A stretch of 64,000 nucleotides of DNA from an uncultured Collinsella sp. (GTDB lineage Bacteria; Actinomycetota; Coriobacteriia; Coriobacteriales; Coriobacteriaceae). The stretch spans positions 1 through 64,000 of the forward strand of contig UQHV01000004.1 in the NCBI GenBank assembly GCA_900540895.1. Reading direction: 5' to 3'. This document shows positions 1-8,671 of the stretch, piece after piece. Positions within the stretch are counted from its first letter, which is position 1. Each line of letters starts with the position of its first letter. The notes under the pieces are model-generated. The model was not told the origin of the DNA, made no database searches, and worked only from the letters and a program-made list of their open reading frames with translations. Both the position numbers and the translations under genes were made by a program.

Positions 1-18
1 ACGCCCACCAAATGTTCG

Positions 19-55
19 CAGCTCAGAGGCTATGTCCTCTGGGCTGTTTTGTTTT
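19..55 (+). terminator. Rho-independent terminator
   Basis: An 11-bp stem (CAGCTCAGAGG at 19-29 against CCTCTGGGCTG at 36-46, one wobble pair) with a 6-nt loop is followed by TTTTGTTTT. It probably ends a gene lying left of the window. Apart from this, positions 56-349 show no gene that I can support. Confidence 0.75.
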
Positions 56-349
56 GCTACCAAGCACGCCGTCAAATATGCCACCAAATATTGATCCAAG
101 GTCCCCGTAGAGGTGCCGGCAGATTGCATACGTCCTGGCCGACCGTGACCGCAACATGTTGGTCAAGCATAATCTTTTGGATTCTTTTGGCGTGAGCGGC
201 TTGGTTTTGGTAGGATTTGTCAGCGGCTTGACTAAGGGGGTTTTATAACTGCCATGCAGGTAGCCGTGTTGGTAACGTTTTACCGACTTGTCAAATACCC
301 CTCATTTTTAATGCGTCTGCAAAATGACTAATTGCTTTGACCTGCTGAA

Positions 350-397
350 ACACTATATGTTGTGTTTGACCTAAAAAAAGAATACAGGATATAGATG
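350..397 (+). promoter_or_regulatory. Candidate NrdR boxes over the nrdD promoter
   Basis: ACACTATATGTTGTGT (350-365) matches the 16-bp NrdR box consensus well. A weaker second copy lies at 382-397, 32 bp away, about three helical turns, which is the usual spacing for NrdR pairs. A plausible promoter, TTGACC (366-371) and TATAGA (390-395) with an 18-bp spacer, sits so that box 1 abuts the -35 and box 2 covers the -10. NrdR repression of the reductase operon is the inference. The rest of the leader, 398-621, carries no gene I can support. Confidence 0.6.
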
Positions 398-621
398 CCT
401 CTTTGTCGTATGATAGATGGCGGACAGAGAACGAGAACCTTATTCGCCCCATTTGGATAGATCTTTGAGCCCCTTGATTGGCTGCGAGGATTGTCCGCAT
501 GAGGGACTATGGTTATCGAGAACACAGATTGCGCGACGGCGCCGCAAGACAGGGGCACGCCCTGCCGGGCATCGTTTGGCTCTGAAGCGCAATGAGACTA
601 CGACGCGAAAGAGGCAAGAGG

Positions 622-2844
622 ATGAAGATCATCAAGCGCAGCGGCACCGAGGTTGTCTTTGACATCGATAAGATCGTCAATGCCATCCGTGCCGCAAACT
701 TGGAGGTCGAGGAGAGCTCTCGTCTTACCGACCGCCAGGTGGTTTACGCGGCACAAAACGTCGCCGAGGCATGCGAGAACGCGGGCCACACTGTTTCGGT
801 CGAGGAGATTCAGGATTTGGTCGAGGACGAGATCATGCGTCTCGACTGCTACGAGGTTGCCCGCCACTACATCATCTATCGCTATGTTCAGAGCCTGAAG
901 CGCCAGAAGAACACGACCGATGACAAGATCCTGTCGCTGATCGAGTGCAACAACGAAGAGGTTAAGCAGGAGAACTCCAACAAGAACCCGACCGTCAATT
1001 CCGTTCAGCGTGACTACATGGCCGGCGAGATCTCCAAGGACCTGACCCAGCGTGTGCTGCTGCCCCAGGAGATTGTGGATGCTCACAATGAGGGTCTGAT
1101 TCACTTCCATGATTCGGACTACTTTGCCCAGCACATGCATAACTGCGACCTGGTGAACCTGGAGGATATGCTCCAGAACGGTACTGTTATTTCGGGCACG
1201 CTGATCGAGAAGCCGCACAGCTTCTCGACTGCCTGCAACATCGCGACGCAGATCATCGCTCAGGTTGCTTCCTCCCAGTACGGTGGCCAGTCGATTTCGC
1301 TGACCCATCTTGCCCCGTTCGTCGAGGTGAGCCGTCAAAAGATTCGCGGCGAGGTCGCCCGCGAGCTCGAGGAGCTTGGCGTTTCCGCATCTCCCGAAAA
1401 GGTCCGCGAGGTTGTTGAGGACCGCCTGCGTGACGAGATCCGTCGCGGCGTTCAGACGATTCAGTATCAGGTCGTGACCCTTATGACCACGAATGGCCAG
1501 GCGCCGTTCGTGACGGTCTTTATGTATCTCAATGAGGCCCGTACGCCCCAGGAGAAGCACGACCTTGCCATGATTGTGGAGGAGACGCTTCGTCAGCGCT
1601 ATGAGGGCGTTAAGAACGAAGCCGGCGTGTGGATTACCCCGGCGTTCCCCAAGCTCATCTACGTGCTCGAGGACGATAACGTTCACGAGAATTCCCCGTA
1701 CTTCTACCTGACCCAGCTGGCTGCTAAGTGCACCGCCAAGCGCATGGTGCCCGACTACATCTCCGAGAAGAAGATGCGCGAGCTCAAGCTGTCGAAGGGC
1801 GAGACCGCGGGCAACGGCGACTGCTATACCTGCATGGGTTGCCGCAGCTTCCTGACGCCCGACCGCTCCGGTAACGGATTTAACAACGTGGCCAACGCGC
1901 TGAACTATGACCCGAACAAGCCCAAGTACTACGGTCGCTTTAACCAGGGCGTTGTGACCATCAACCTGCCCGATGTCGCGCTGAGCTCGCATCAGGACAT
2001 GGATAAGTTCTGGAAGATCTTCGATGAGCGCCTTGAGCTGTGCCACCGTGCCCTGCTGTGCCGTCATGAGCGCCTGATGGGTACGCTTTCTGACGCCGCA
2101 CCGATTCTGTGGCAGTACGGCGCCCTCGCTCGTCTGAAGAAGGGCGAGACAATCGATAAGCTGCTCGTGGGCGGATACTCCACCATCAGCCTGGGCTATG
2201 CCGGCCTGTATGAGTGCGTCAAGTACATGACGGGCCACAGCCACACCGAGAAGGAGGGCACGCCGTTTGCCATGGCCGTCATGCAGCGCATGAACGACAA
2301 GTGCGCCGAGTGGAAGGCCGAAAGCGATATTGACTTCTCGCTGTACGGTACCCCGCTTGAGTCGACGACCTACAAGTTCGCCAAGTGCCTGCAGCGTCGT
2401 TTTGGCATCATCCCGGGCGTGACGGACAAGGGCTACATCACCAACAGCTACCACGTCCACGTGTCCGAGGAGATCGACGCATTCGACAAGCTCAAGTTCG
2501 AGGGTATGTTCCAGCAGCTTTCGCCGGGCGGTGCCATCTCCTACGTCGAGGTTCCCAACATGCAGGACAACCTCAAGGCTGTCATTCGCGTGATGCAGTA
2601 CATCTACGACAACATCATGTACGCCGAGCTCAACACCAAGAGCGACTACTGCCAGGTGTGCGGCTACGACGGTGAGATCAAGATTGTCGAGGATGACGGC
2701 AAGCTGGTGTGGGAGTGCCCCAACTGCGGCAACCGCGATCAGGAGAAGATGAATGTCGCCCGTCGTACGTGCGGCTACATCGGTACTCAATTCTGGAACC
2801 AGGGCCGAACCGAGGAGATCCGCGACCGCGTGCTGCATCTCTAA
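622..2844 (+). CDS. nrdD: Anaerobic ribonucleoside-triphosphate reductase
   Basis: Class III ribonucleotide reductase, 740 residues, which makes dNTPs from NTPs without oxygen using a glycyl radical. An ATP-cone domain occupies about residues 1-90. The C-terminal zinc site shows CxxC pairs (CQVCG and CPNCG), and the glycyl radical motif RRTCGYIG places the radical on Gly718, 22 residues from the end. I chose the ATG at 622 because AAAGAGG lies 7 nt upstream; an in-frame ATG at 592 has no ribosome site. It works with the activase NrdG encoded downstream. A large palindrome follows the stop codon. Confidence 0.97.
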   Translation: MKIIKRSGTEVVFDIDKIVNAIRAANLEVEESSRLTDRQVVYAAQNVAEACENAGHTVSVEEIQDLVEDEIMRLDCYEVARHYIIYRYVQSLKRQKNTTDDKILSLIECNNEEVKQENSNKNPTVNSVQRDYMAGEISKDLTQRVLLPQEIVDAHNEGLIHFHDSDYFAQHMHNCDLVNLEDMLQNGTVISGTLIEKPHSFSTACNIATQIIAQVASSQYGGQSISLTHLAPFVEVSRQKIRGEVARELEELGVSASPEKVREVVEDRLRDEIRRGVQTIQYQVVTLMTTNGQAPFVTVFMYLNEARTPQEKHDLAMIVEETLRQRYEGVKNEAGVWITPAFPKLIYVLEDDNVHENSPYFYLTQLAAKCTAKRMVPDYISEKKMRELKLSKGETAGNGDCYTCMGCRSFLTPDRSGNGFNNVANALNYDPNKPKYYGRFNQGVVTINLPDVALSSHQDMDKFWKIFDERLELCHRALLCRHERLMGTLSDAAPILWQYGALARLKKGETIDKLLVGGYSTISLGYAGLYECVKYMTGHSHTEKEGTPFAMAVMQRMNDKCAEWKAESDIDFSLYGTPLESTTYKFAKCLQRRFGIIPGVTDKGYITNSYHVHVSEEIDAFDKLKFEGMFQQLSPGGAISYVEVPNMQDNLKAVIRVMQYIYDNIMYAELNTKSDYCQVCGYDGEIKIVEDDGKLVWECPNCGNRDQEKMNVARRTCGYIGTQFWNQGRTEEIRDRVLHL

Positions 2845-2855
2845 TAACCATCCCA

Positions 2856-2993
2856 GGCCGCCCCGTAGCGAGGCCCCGGACCTTTACTCGCTATTTCGGA
2901 CAGTCCTGGCTCACGACGGAGGCGCCACTGGCGCCTCCTGTTCGTGCGGAACTCATATCGAGCAAAGGTCCGGGGCCTCGCTACGGGGCGGCC
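2856..2993. repeat. 138-bp nested palindrome after nrdD
   Basis: Arms of 35 nt (2856-2890 and 2959-2993) are complementary except at one base and enclose 68 nt. Inside is a second perfect hairpin, GGAGGCGCC (2918-2926) against GGCGCCTCC (2930-2938) with a 3-nt loop, flanked by CACGA/TCGTG. There is no T-tract, so it is not a standard terminator. The length and near identity of the arms suggest a mobile palindromic repeat or a transcript-stabilising structure. It encodes nothing recognisable. Confidence 0.9.
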
Positions 2994-3171
2994 AAGTTGA
3001 CGTAGCTGAGATGCGGCATGCGGTCTGCTCACTCCTCGAAGTTCTTAGCGGAGATAATTCGAGCTGCAGCTGCGATTTACTTGCGATGGCGGTTGAGCCG
3101 CAACCCAGTTTTTATTAGATCTCGAACCCTATACTCGATGTTCGCTTCGTTCATTGAGTTACCCTTTGCAT

Positions 3172-3255
3172 GAGGCCGGGACATATCGTCCCGCCCGCAG
3201 TTTCGCAGGCCGAAGGCCGAGAATGTTTGAGGACGGGATGATATGTCCCGGCCTC
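3172..3255. repeat. 84-bp palindrome upstream of nrdG
   Basis: Arms of 22 nt (3172-3193 and 3234-3255, one mismatch) enclose 40 nt. The element ends 16 nt before the nrdG start, just in front of its ribosome site GGGAGAG, so in a nrdD-nrdG transcript it would fold into a long hairpin. It differs in sequence from the palindrome at 2856-2993. The stretch between them, 2994-3171, shows no gene. Confidence 0.85.
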
Positions 3256-3270
3256 CCGGGAGAGTTACCT

Positions 3271-3852
3271 ATGAACTACGCGAACATTAAGTATTTCGAC
3301 ATTGCTGATGGGGAAGGCGTTCGTACTTCTCTGTTTGTGAGCGGGTGCCGTCGTGGGTGCAAGAACTGCTTTAACTCTGTCGCGTGGGACTTTGCTGCGG
3401 GTGAGCCGTTCGACCGTGCCGTCGAGGACAAGATTATCGAGAGTCTCGACCATCCCTTTATTGATGGCCTGACGATTCTGGGCGGCGAGCCTATGGAGCC
3501 CGAGAATCAGGTGGGGCTTGTTGACTTTATCGAACGCGTGCGTGCGGCCTATCCCGCGGGGTCGGGCAAGACCATTTGGTGCTTTACCGGCGACGTGCTC
3601 GAGGAGCTTATGCCGGGTGGCCGTCATCATACCGAGGTGACGGACCGTATCCTGGCCTGCCTCGACATGTTGGTGGACGGCCCGTTCGTTCAGGATCTGT
3701 ACGATATCTCGTTGCGCTTTAGGGGCTCGAGCAATCAACGCGTGATTGACATGAACGCCACGCGTGCCCGTGCCGAGCGTGAGAACGTTGCGCTTTGCGA
3801 CGCCGTGGAGCTTTGGCGGGACGATCCGGTCTATTCGACCCATACTATGTAG
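3271..3852 (+). CDS. nrdG: Anaerobic RNR activating protein (radical SAM)
   Basis: Radical SAM activase that installs the glycyl radical on NrdD using S-adenosylmethionine and a 4Fe-4S cluster. The cluster ligands are Cys26, Cys30 and Cys33 (CRRGCKNC), followed by the GGEP motif of the family. The 193-residue length is a little above the usual ~155-175. The start at 3271 has GGGAGAG 7 nt upstream; an upstream in-frame ATG at 3154 would translate through the palindrome and is rejected. It follows nrdD in the same orientation, the normal arrangement. Confidence 0.95.
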   Translation: MNYANIKYFDIADGEGVRTSLFVSGCRRGCKNCFNSVAWDFAAGEPFDRAVEDKIIESLDHPFIDGLTILGGEPMEPENQVGLVDFIERVRAAYPAGSGKTIWCFTGDVLEELMPGGRHHTEVTDRILACLDMLVDGPFVQDLYDISLRFRGSSNQRVIDMNATRARAERENVALCDAVELWRDDPVYSTHTM

Positions 3853-3918
3853 CTTGTGGCCGATGCCGGAGGGCGTGGTACCATAGCGCGAACGCAAAAT
3901 CGGAAAAGTGAGGCCCAG

Positions 3919-4476
3919 ATGGTCGATCAGGAAAAAGTCGAGGCCGCCATTAAGCTGTTGCTTGAGGGCATAGGCGAGGACCCAACTCGTGAGGGCCTGC
4001 TGGAGACCCCGGCGCGCGTTGCCCGTATGTATGGCGAGATCGCCGGCGGTATGGACCAGAGTGCCGAGGAGCACCTGTCCAAAACCTTTGCCGTCGCTTC
4101 GAACGATTTGGTTATCGAGCGCGACATCACGTTTTACTCGCTGTGCGAGCATCATCTGCTGCCGTTTTACGGCAAGGCTGCCATTGGCTATATCCCCAAC
4201 GGCCGTGTCGCAGGGCTTTCTAAGCTTGCCCGCACGGTAGAGGTCTACGCCCGTCGTCTGCAGCTGCAGGAGCAGTTGTGCGCACAAGTTGCCGATGCCC
4301 TCATGGAGTATCTCGCTCCCCAGGGAGCGATTGTGCTCATGGAAGCTGAGCATATGTGCATGACCATGCGCGGCGTGCAAAAGCCTGGCACCAAGACCGT
4401 GACGCTCGCTCGCCGCGGCGTCTTTGAGACCGATCCCGCGCTCGAGGAGCGTTTCTTTAGGATGCTGGACCGTTAA
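3919..4476 (+). CDS. folE: GTP cyclohydrolase I
   Basis: Converts GTP to 7,8-dihydroneopterin triphosphate, the first step of folate synthesis. The protein has 185 residues, typical for the family. The zinc ligands are visible as Cys76 and His79 in [11 protein letters not shown], with Cys147 in [10 protein letters not shown]. The N-terminal [16 protein letters not shown] motif is also typical. The ATG at 3919 is preferred because AGTGAGG lies 5 nt upstream and it removes a non-conserved extension. It is followed after 2 nt by the HD-domain gene, then folB, so this is a folate operon. Confidence 0.95.
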   Translation: MVDQEKVEAAIKLLLEGIGEDPTREGLLETPARVARMYGEIAGGMDQSAEEHLSKTFAVASNDLVIERDITFYSLCEHHLLPFYGKAAIGYIPNGRVAGLSKLARTVEVYARRLQLQEQLCAQVADALMEYLAPQGAIVLMEAEHMCMTMRGVQKPGTKTVTLARRGVFETDPALEERFFRMLDR

Positions 4477-4478
4477 CC

Positions 4479-5060
4479 ATGAGAGTCGTCAACGACTTTA
4501 CATCGAAGACCGATGAGGGGACGTCGCGTCGCGGCTTTATGGCTTCGGGTCTGACTCCCTTTGGTGCCATGCCTCGCATTGATTACATTTGTGCCAACGG
4601 GCTGTTCCGGCGGCACCTGGGCAACATTGCACAGTTGGAATCGGGGCGCATCTTCTGCCGCCACGGTATTGACCATCTTCTCGATGTCGCTCGCATTATG
4701 TGGATCAAGAATCTCGAGGAACAGCTCGAATTTGACCGTGAGGTCATCTACGCCACGGCACTTCTTCACGATATCGGCAAAGATGAACAGTATGAATCGG
4801 GTATATCCCATGATGTTGCAAGCGAACGCGTCGCTGATGCGATTCTCGGCGGCATGCCCGATGATGTGGCGTTTGAGCCGGCCGATGCCGCAGCCATTAA
4901 GACGGCCATTCTGGGCCATCGAAAGCTGCGTGTGAACAGCCAACCGCTTGAGCGTCTGCTCTATGCAGCCGACAAAGCGTCGCGCGCCTGCTTTGCATGC
5001 CCCGCGCGCAATGCTTGCAACTGGAGCGAGGATAAAAAGAACCTGTCGATTCGCGTGTAG
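4479..5060 (+). CDS. HD-domain hydrolase in folate operon
   Basis: A 193-residue HD-superfamily phosphohydrolase. Metal ligands are apparent at His63, His97-Asp98 (LLHDIGKD), His111 and Asp165. A C-terminal cysteine group (Cys171, Cys174, Cys180) could bind metal or form disulfides. The start lies 2 nt after the folE stop, so translation is probably coupled. Its place between folE and folB suggests a role on a pterin phosphate, for example removing phosphate from dihydroneopterin triphosphate, but that is inference; a nucleotide phosphohydrolase is equally possible. ATGs at 4539 and 4569 are alternative starts. Confidence 0.75.
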   Translation: MRVVNDFTSKTDEGTSRRGFMASGLTPFGAMPRIDYICANGLFRRHLGNIAQLESGRIFCRHGIDHLLDVARIMWIKNLEEQLEFDREVIYATALLHDIGKDEQYESGISHDVASERVADAILGGMPDDVAFEPADAAAIKTAILGHRKLRVNSQPLERLLYAADKASRACFACPARNACNWSEDKKNLSIRV

Positions 5061-5103
5061 TTAGTTTGCGCGGTCGGGGTTCTAAACGAAGGAGACGATC
5101 GCG

Positions 5104-5589
5104 ATGAGCAACAAGAAACTGCCCGAGAATGCAACCAAGACTGAAGGCGCCGAGCTCGCCCGCCGTGGAAGGGGCGAAATATCCACCGCAACGGCGGTAC
5201 CCCACGTGAGCTATGACGATCTGCGCCATGCCGACCGCATCACCGTTGAAGGTCTTGAGGTTTTTGCTAACCACGGCGTATATCCCGAAGAGAACGCGCT
5301 GGGCCAGAAGTTCATCGTGTCCCTGGTGCTCTATGCCGACCTGCGTGCAGCGGGGGAGCACGATAACCTGGACGCCTCGATTGACTACGGCTCGGTATGC
5401 CACGATGTCGATGGCTATCTGCGCGAGCATACGTTTAAGCTCATCGAGGCTGCAGCCGAGGGTGTGGCCCAGATGCTGCTGCGTCGTTACCCCCTGCTGC
5501 TTGGCGTGCACGTTAAGCTCGATAAGCCTTGGGCGCCCGTCGGTCTTCCCCTGGCAAGCTGCGGTGTCGAGATCGAGCGCGTGCGCTAG
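5104..5589 (+). CDS. folB: Dihydroneopterin aldolase
   Basis: Cleaves dihydroneopterin to 6-hydroxymethyl-dihydropterin and glycolaldehyde. From about residue 43 the protein matches the family: ITVEGLEVFANHGVYPEE, then LDASIDYGSV, a LIEAAAEG helix and the C-terminal KLDKPWAPV motif with the conserved lysine. An N-terminal extension of about 40 residues is unusual; no better start was found, since AAGGAGACGATCGCG precedes this ATG. It ends 6 nt before the convergent YgjP-like gene. Confidence 0.9.
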   Translation: MSNKKLPENATKTEGAELARRGRGEISTATAVPHVSYDDLRHADRITVEGLEVFANHGVYPEENALGQKFIVSLVLYADLRAAGEHDNLDASIDYGSVCHDVDGYLREHTFKLIEAAAEGVAQMLLRRYPLLLGVHVKLDKPWAPVGLPLASCGVEIERVR

Positions 5590-5595
5590 TCGACG

Positions 5596-6372
5596 CTAGA
5601 GCTTGTTGAGGGGCGGCTGCTTGAGCCGCTGCGACAGAGCTCTATTGTTGGGACAGTACGTGTCGAGCAGGGCGTGAAACCGCTGATTGTGGCTTGGCTC
5701 GAGCAGGTGGACGAGCTCGTGGGCGACAACCATGTCGAGACACTCGATGGGATAGGCGGCAAGTTCGCGTGCGATGCGAACGGCACCGGATTTGGGCGTG
5801 CATGAGCCCCAACGCGTTTTCATGCTACGTACGGAAACGCGGGAAACGGCGACACCCATTGCGATTTCGTACGCGCGCGCCATATCGCGCAGCGCCGTGG
5901 TGACCTCGGATGCATAGAGCTGGTCGATGCGGGTCTGGAGCTCATCGGACGTCAGGCCGTCGAGGGTTGCGCGCCGCTTGGCCTGTGGGCGTTCGTTCGA
6001 TTTGTCGGCACCCATAAAACTTGCGAAGGTGGCCTGCTTGGGCCGCGGTGCGGGTGATGCAAAGTTGCGATCGAGCGCATCTTGTACCGTGATGGGCTTG
6101 CCCCAAAGTGCAATGATGGACGAGGGGCTGAGCGGCTCTCGTGCCGTCGCCTGACGTTGCTCGCGCTGGGCAAGTCGACTGATAATCCAGGCGCTGTTGC
6201 GCTTCACAAACGCTTCGATACGCTCGCGGCTGGCGTCGAGCGGTGCACTGGCGTGGACCTCACCGCTCGATGTGACGCGTAGGTTGAAGTTCTTGACGCG
6301 CTTTTTGGTAACGACGACGGGGATGGATGTGCCATCCGGTCGGGATACGGTAATCGTAAATTGCTGCGTCAA
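5596..6372 (-). CDS. YgjP-like zinc metallopeptidase (DUF45/SprT-like)
   Basis: A predicted zinc-dependent hydrolase of the YgjP/DUF45 family. The motif HELVHLLEPSHNQRFH supplies HExxH and the third histidine, preceded by the family's RWGSC-type sequence (TRWGSCTPKSG). I prefer the TTG at 6372 (258 residues) because GAAGGA lies 6 nt upstream; the ATG at 6420 falls inside a hairpin and has no ribosome site. Substrate unknown. It is transcribed towards folB with almost no gap. Confidence 0.8.
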   Translation of the reverse strand: MTQQFTITVSRPDGTSIPVVVTKKRVKNFNLRVTSSGEVHASAPLDASRERIEAFVKRNSAWIISRLAQREQRQATAREPLSPSSIIALWGKPITVQDALDRNFASPAPRPKQATFASFMGADKSNERPQAKRRATLDGLTSDELQTRIDQLYASEVTTALRDMARAYEIAMGVAVSRVSVRSMKTRWGSCTPKSGAVRIARELAAYPIECLDMVVAHELVHLLEPSHNQRFHALLDTYCPNNRALSQRLKQPPLNKL

Positions 6373-6394
6373 AAGCGGTCCTTCAGATTGGGGA

Positions 6395-6428
6395 CGGGCC
6401 GCATGTCGACCGTTCGGCATGCGGCCCG
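6395..6428 (-). terminator. Hairpin after dipeptidase gene
   Basis: GGGCCGCATG (6396-6405) pairs with CATGCGGCCC (6418-6427) around a 12-nt loop, 17 nt beyond the stop of the minus-strand dipeptidase. No T-tract follows, so termination is only presumed. Confidence 0.4.
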
Positions 6429-6444
6429 CTCAGGGGATGTGAAA

Positions 6445-7458
6445 TTAATAACGCTCGAAGAAGGCAAGGGCATTATCGCTGCAGAGCTTCTGCATCACGG
6501 TCTTGCCAAAGTGCTTGGAGAGCATGTTCTGGAACTCGGGCATCTTGCTGGCATCGGAGAGGAAGGCGGGCACCGTGGCACCGTCCCAGTCGCCGCCGAG
6601 CGCGATGACATCCTCGCCGCCCAGGTCGAGCCAGTGCTCGATATGTGCCGCTAACTGGTCGAAGGTGACGTCTGCGGCGGTCTTGTCGGTTGCGTCGTTG
6701 GAAAGGAACTCGCTGCAGTAGTTGAGGCCGACGATACCGCCCATGTCGCGAATGGTGCGGAACTGGTCGTCGGTAAGGTTGCGTTTGACGCCGCAAACCG
6801 CACGGGAGTTGGAGTGGCTGGCGACGAAGGGACGCGTGGCGTGGGCGACAACCTCGTCAAAGCACTCATCGTTGAGGTGGGAGACGTCGAGTACCATGCC
6901 GGCGTGCTCCATCTGCGTAAGTGCCTCGATGCCGGCGCCGGTGAGGCCGGCGTGGGTGTCGTGGCCGCTCGCGAGCGGCCCCTGCGCATTCCAGCTGAGT
7001 GACGACATAAGCACGCCCAAGCTCTTGAGCACTTCGATCAGCGCGGGGTCCTCGGCAAAGAACGTGGCGTTTTCGATGGTGTGGATGCAAGCGACCTTGC
7101 CGTCCTTGAGCGCGGGGCGAATGTCTGCGGCGCTGCGCACGTTGACCATACGGTCGTGGTTGAGCATTGCCTGGCCGCTCATATGCGCCATGATCTGCGC
7201 CTGGAAGCGCGCGGCGTGGGCGGTGGGAATCTCGTCGGGGACAAACGTGGCGAAGCACTGTGCCCACGGCGTGTTGCCGATCTTTGCGAGCGAGATGGCA
7301 CAGGCGTTACCCTCGATGAGGTCGAAATCTTGCGGATGCGTTTCGTCGCCGGGGAAATAACCGTCGGTGCCGGCGGTAAAGCGCAGGTCGAGATCGAGCG
7401 TGGCCCAGCCGATGCGGTCGGCGGTGTCGCAGTGTAGGTCAAATACGGGATATGCCAT
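6445..7458 (-). CDS. Membrane dipeptidase family (M19) peptidase
   Basis: Metal-dependent dipeptidase of the renal dipeptidase family, 337 residues. The N-terminal FDLHCDTADRI motif provides the HxD metal ligands; ASHSNSRAVC and the GGDWDG motif near residue 285 are also typical. No signal peptide is seen, so it is probably cytoplasmic, cleaving dipeptides. The ATG at 7458 has GGAGG 5 nt upstream. It is divergent from the FKBP gene; a TATAGT at 7515-7520 in the shared 120-bp gap may be the -10 of the latter. Confidence 0.9.
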   Translation of the reverse strand: MAYPVFDLHCDTADRIGWATLDLDLRFTAGTDGYFPGDETHPQDFDLIEGNACAISLAKIGNTPWAQCFATFVPDEIPTAHAARFQAQIMAHMSGQAMLNHDRMVNVRSAADIRPALKDGKVACIHTIENATFFAEDPALIEVLKSLGVLMSSLSWNAQGPLASGHDTHAGLTGAGIEALTQMEHAGMVLDVSHLNDECFDEVVAHATRPFVASHSNSRAVCGVKRNLTDDQFRTIRDMGGIVGLNYCSEFLSNDATDKTAADVTFDQLAAHIEHWLDLGGEDVIALGGDWDGATVPAFLSDASKMPEFQNMLSKHFGKTVMQKLCSDNALAFFERY

Positions 7459-7578
7459 GGTTCCTCCGGTTGCAGCGTTTCTTTGCAAACTGTCATTGAA
7501 TTGTATGACTAGGGTATAGTTAGCGCCATATGTTCACGGCGGCCCGCGTTGTGCGCCGCCCTTATCACGGAGGTTACC

Positions 7579-8007
7579 ATGTCCAACCAGGGCAAGAAGG
7601 TCAAGACCCATTATCGCGGCACGCTCGACGACGGCACGCAGTTCGATAGCTCCTACGATCGCGGCGAGCCGCTGGAGTTCACCTGCGGCGCCGGTCAGAT
7701 GATCAAGGGCTTCGACGCCGCTGTTGTCGATATGCAGGTGGGCGAGAAGAAGACCGTGCACATTCCTGCTGCCGATGCCTATGGCGAGCACAATCCCGAG
7801 ATGGTTCTGACCTTCCCGGCCGAGCAGGTTCCCAACATCGAGCAGATCGAGAAGGGCATGAAGCTCTTCCTGTCCACGCCGAGCGGCATGCCTGTCCCCG
7901 CCGTCGTCATTGACGTGACGCCCGAGGCCGTGACGCTCGACGCCAACCACGAGCTGGCCGGCAAGGACCTCAACTTTGATATCGAGCTCGTCGAGGTCGA
8001 GGGTTAG
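7579..8007 (+). CDS. FKBP-type peptidyl-prolyl isomerase (SlyD-like)
   Basis: A 142-residue prolyl isomerase and chaperone of the SlyD type: an FKBP half at the N-terminus (HYRGTLDDGTQFDSSY), an inserted-in-flap domain with HNPEMVLTFPAEQVP, and a C-terminal FKBP half (HELAGKDLNFDIELV). The histidine-rich nickel-binding tail of E. coli SlyD is absent. GGAGG lies 6 nt before the ATG. It is separated by only 3 nt from a UreE-like gene, which hints at a link with metal handling. Confidence 0.9.
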   Translation: MSNQGKKVKTHYRGTLDDGTQFDSSYDRGEPLEFTCGAGQMIKGFDAAVVDMQVGEKKTVHIPAADAYGEHNPEMVLTFPAEQVPNIEQIEKGMKLFLSTPSGMPVPAVVIDVTPEAVTLDANHELAGKDLNFDIELVEVEG

Positions 8008-8010
8008 AGC

Positions 8011-8589
8011 ATGCCTGAGCGCTTGGTTTCGACGACATGCTTGGGAAATCTCAACGATCCGTCCTATGAACTCCTGCTTCGCCGGAAGCTGGGCGGCGTC
8101 TTTGAAGTTGACGAGCTGCTGCTCGATTGGGACCAGGCTGATGTATACGCGTTTGTGGGCGTGACGGAGCTGGGGCGCACGGTCGATGTTCGGCTGGATA
8201 CTGCCGACGGCGGTCGTTTTGTCGACGGCGACGTGCTCGCCGTCGACCGTTCGGGCGTGGTGCCCGTGGCGGTTGTTGTGCGCCTGCGCAGCGCCGAGGT
8301 TTATTTGGTCGAAGTTGACCGCTTGGACCCGATTGCGCTCGCGCATGCGTGCTGGGAGATCGGCAATATGCATGCGCCGCTTTTTCGAGGCGATTCGGAC
8401 GAGCATACCGTGCGCATGTATACGCCGGTGCAGCCTGTTTTGGGCCGCATGCTCCGGGGCGTCGAGGGCGTTCGGCTCTCGACGGTTACCCGTGAACTCG
8501 ATTCGGACCGGCGCTTTGCGTCGAGTGCGGCGGATGCCGTTGTGAGTATGGCTCCAGACTTTACGATCGTAAAGAAGGCGCGCGGCTAA
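8011..8589 (+). CDS. UreE-like protein without urease
   Basis: 192 residues. The layout resembles the urease nickel chaperone UreE: a beta-rich N-terminal half with a DGDVLAVD segment and a ferredoxin-like C-terminal half including AHACWEIGNMHAPLF, which matches the UreE pattern of HxxGNxHxP. No urease genes are in the window and the usual His-rich tail is missing. Coupling to a SlyD-like isomerase supports a nickel or other metal-delivery role. Family assignment is by motif only and is moderately sure. Confidence 0.6.
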   Translation: MPERLVSTTCLGNLNDPSYELLLRRKLGGVFEVDELLLDWDQADVYAFVGVTELGRTVDVRLDTADGGRFVDGDVLAVDRSGVVPVAVVVRLRSAEVYLVEVDRLDPIALAHACWEIGNMHAPLFRGDSDEHTVRMYTPVQPVLGRMLRGVEGVRLSTVTRELDSDRRFASSAADAVVSMAPDFTIVKKARG

Positions 8590-8671
8590 GCACGCATATG
8601 CGCAAGACGGGCTTTGAGGGGCGACCAATCAAGGTCCGTCTTGCTGTTGATAGGAGGCTTTGGGGGAACAT

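Noticed and set aside
598..2838. 746-codon open frame antisense to nrdD
   Set aside because: Mirror frame of a GC-rich gene; no ribosome site or family match, while the plus-strand product is unmistakably NrdD.
3154..3270. N-terminal extension of NrdG
   Set aside because: It would translate the palindrome; the family start and ribosome site are at 3271.
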